This document shows, one piece after another, positions 28,367 to 28,679 of a stretch of DNA of 28,679 bases. A model generated the notes under the pieces. It ran no database searches, was not told the DNA's origin, and saw nothing but the letters and a program-made list of their open reading frames with translations. This stretch comes from a virus. The position numbers and the translations under genes were made by a program. Numbering within the stretch: position 1 is the first letter of the stretch; each line of letters starts with the position of its first letter. The stretch is from the IMG/VR virus record IMGVR_UViG_3300030085_000726, positions 1 to 28,679 of that record; one strand, 5' to 3'.

Positions 28367-28486
28367 TTATCTGACTCCAAAGAGAAGCCAGATAACTAAA
28401 GCCATTCCTACTATCATAGATGTAGTAAGAAAAGTACATATGACTATAACAGTTACATCATGCAACAAATTCAGTAGCTTGACCAT
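28367..28486 (-). CDS. 39-aa membrane peptide
   Basis: The ATG at 28486 follows TTTAGGAGCAAAG and overlaps the upstream gene by 29 bases in another frame. The 39 residues are largely hydrophobic (TVIVICTFLTTSMIVGMALV, IWLLFGVR), one or two short membrane helices. Unknown function; similar in type to the 37-aa peptide at the other end of the minus operon. Confidence 0.5.
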   Translation of the reverse strand: MVKLLNLLHDVTVIVICTFLTTSMIVGMALVIWLLFGVR

Positions 28487-28679
28487 CTTTGCTCCTAAAC
28501 TTTGTTATGTTATTGATGCTGTTACGTACGATACTACAATGATAACGCACAAGTTCCTGTGGTACATCATTGTCTATTTCTTCTTTGATGGCCTTGACTC
28601 CATCAACTGTTTTCTCAACTGCTATGGCTGTTACACCAAGCGTTAACCAGCCTGCGATCTTTGCAGATTCTTTAAGTTT
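28458..28679 (-). CDS. C-terminal part of unknown early protein (runs off the window)
   Basis: The minus strand is open from the window edge to a TGA at 28458-28460, giving 73 residues. It contains SAKIAGWLTLGVTAIAVEKT, a hydrophobic stretch of borderline membrane length, then an acidic helix (IKEEIDNDVPQELV) and ends FRSKDGQATEFVA. The start lies outside the window. No family recognised. Confidence 0.6.
   Translation of the reverse strand, partial: KLKESAKIAGWLTLGVTAIAVEKTVDGVKAIKEEIDNDVPQELVRYHCSIVRNSINNITKFRSKDGQATEFVA

Noticed and set aside
28356-28646. 96-codon plus-strand frame at the window end
   Set aside because: It is antisense to two minus-strand genes with good signals and has no ribosome site.

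Overview
This window looks like part of the genome of a tailed, probably short-tailed (podovirus-like), lytic marine bacteriophage. The DNA is strongly AT-rich and genes are packed with ATGA/TAATG stop-start overlaps. There is no ribosomal, tRNA, integrase or host-metabolism gene. The style of the small proteins (Lys-rich packaging-type proteins, an M15 endolysin, very large virion-type proteins) resembles phages of low-GC ocean bacteria. The host (SAR11-like or another low-GC marine bacterium) is inference. Portal, major capsid, terminase and DNA polymerase genes are not in the window, so it is a partial genome.

Layout. Plus strand, 1-18,533, is one continuous late operon: (i) small membrane and coiled-coil proteins that look like a lysis cassette (231-1,766); (ii) four consecutive very basic small proteins (1,766-2,769); (iii) an M15-type endolysin and a metallophosphoesterase (2,769-3,929); (iv) structural genes: an 866-aa nozzle-like protein, a 224-aa beta-rich protein, then 293-, 226-, 174- and 403-aa proteins and a giant 2,667-aa protein that look like internal/ejected virion proteins. 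Minus strand, 18,572-28,679, is the early/replication region read toward the centre. From its 3' end it holds tiny membrane proteins, a histone-fold-like protein, zinc-ribbon proteins, an Hjc-like PDDEXK nuclease, a primase-helicase fusion, an unknown 187-aa protein, an ERF-type ssDNA-annealing protein, a DUF932-like protein, a winged-helix regulator and many small unknown genes. The two transcription units converge at a hairpin with a T-run at about 18.53-18.57 kb.

Most interesting points. First, the giant protein contains, around residues 1126-1173, a close spacing match to the catalytic double-psi-beta-barrel signature of cellular RNA polymerase beta' (R-x-P, then G-I-x-A eight residues after the R, then H-P, then A-D-x-D-x-D). 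I propose a virion-carried two-barrel RNA polymerase, analogous to the crAss-like phage gp66 enzyme. Second, six minus-strand intergenic copies of a 19-nt motif (ACTGWTTCCTTWATYTATG) lie mostly 22-37 nt before start codons and could be phage-specific early promoters. Third, the minus-strand gaps are filled with strongly structured RNA candidates, including two tandem elements with a compensatory base change between copies and a three-hairpin element whose G.U pairing only works on the minus strand. Fourth, the phage encodes a small histone-fold-like protein.
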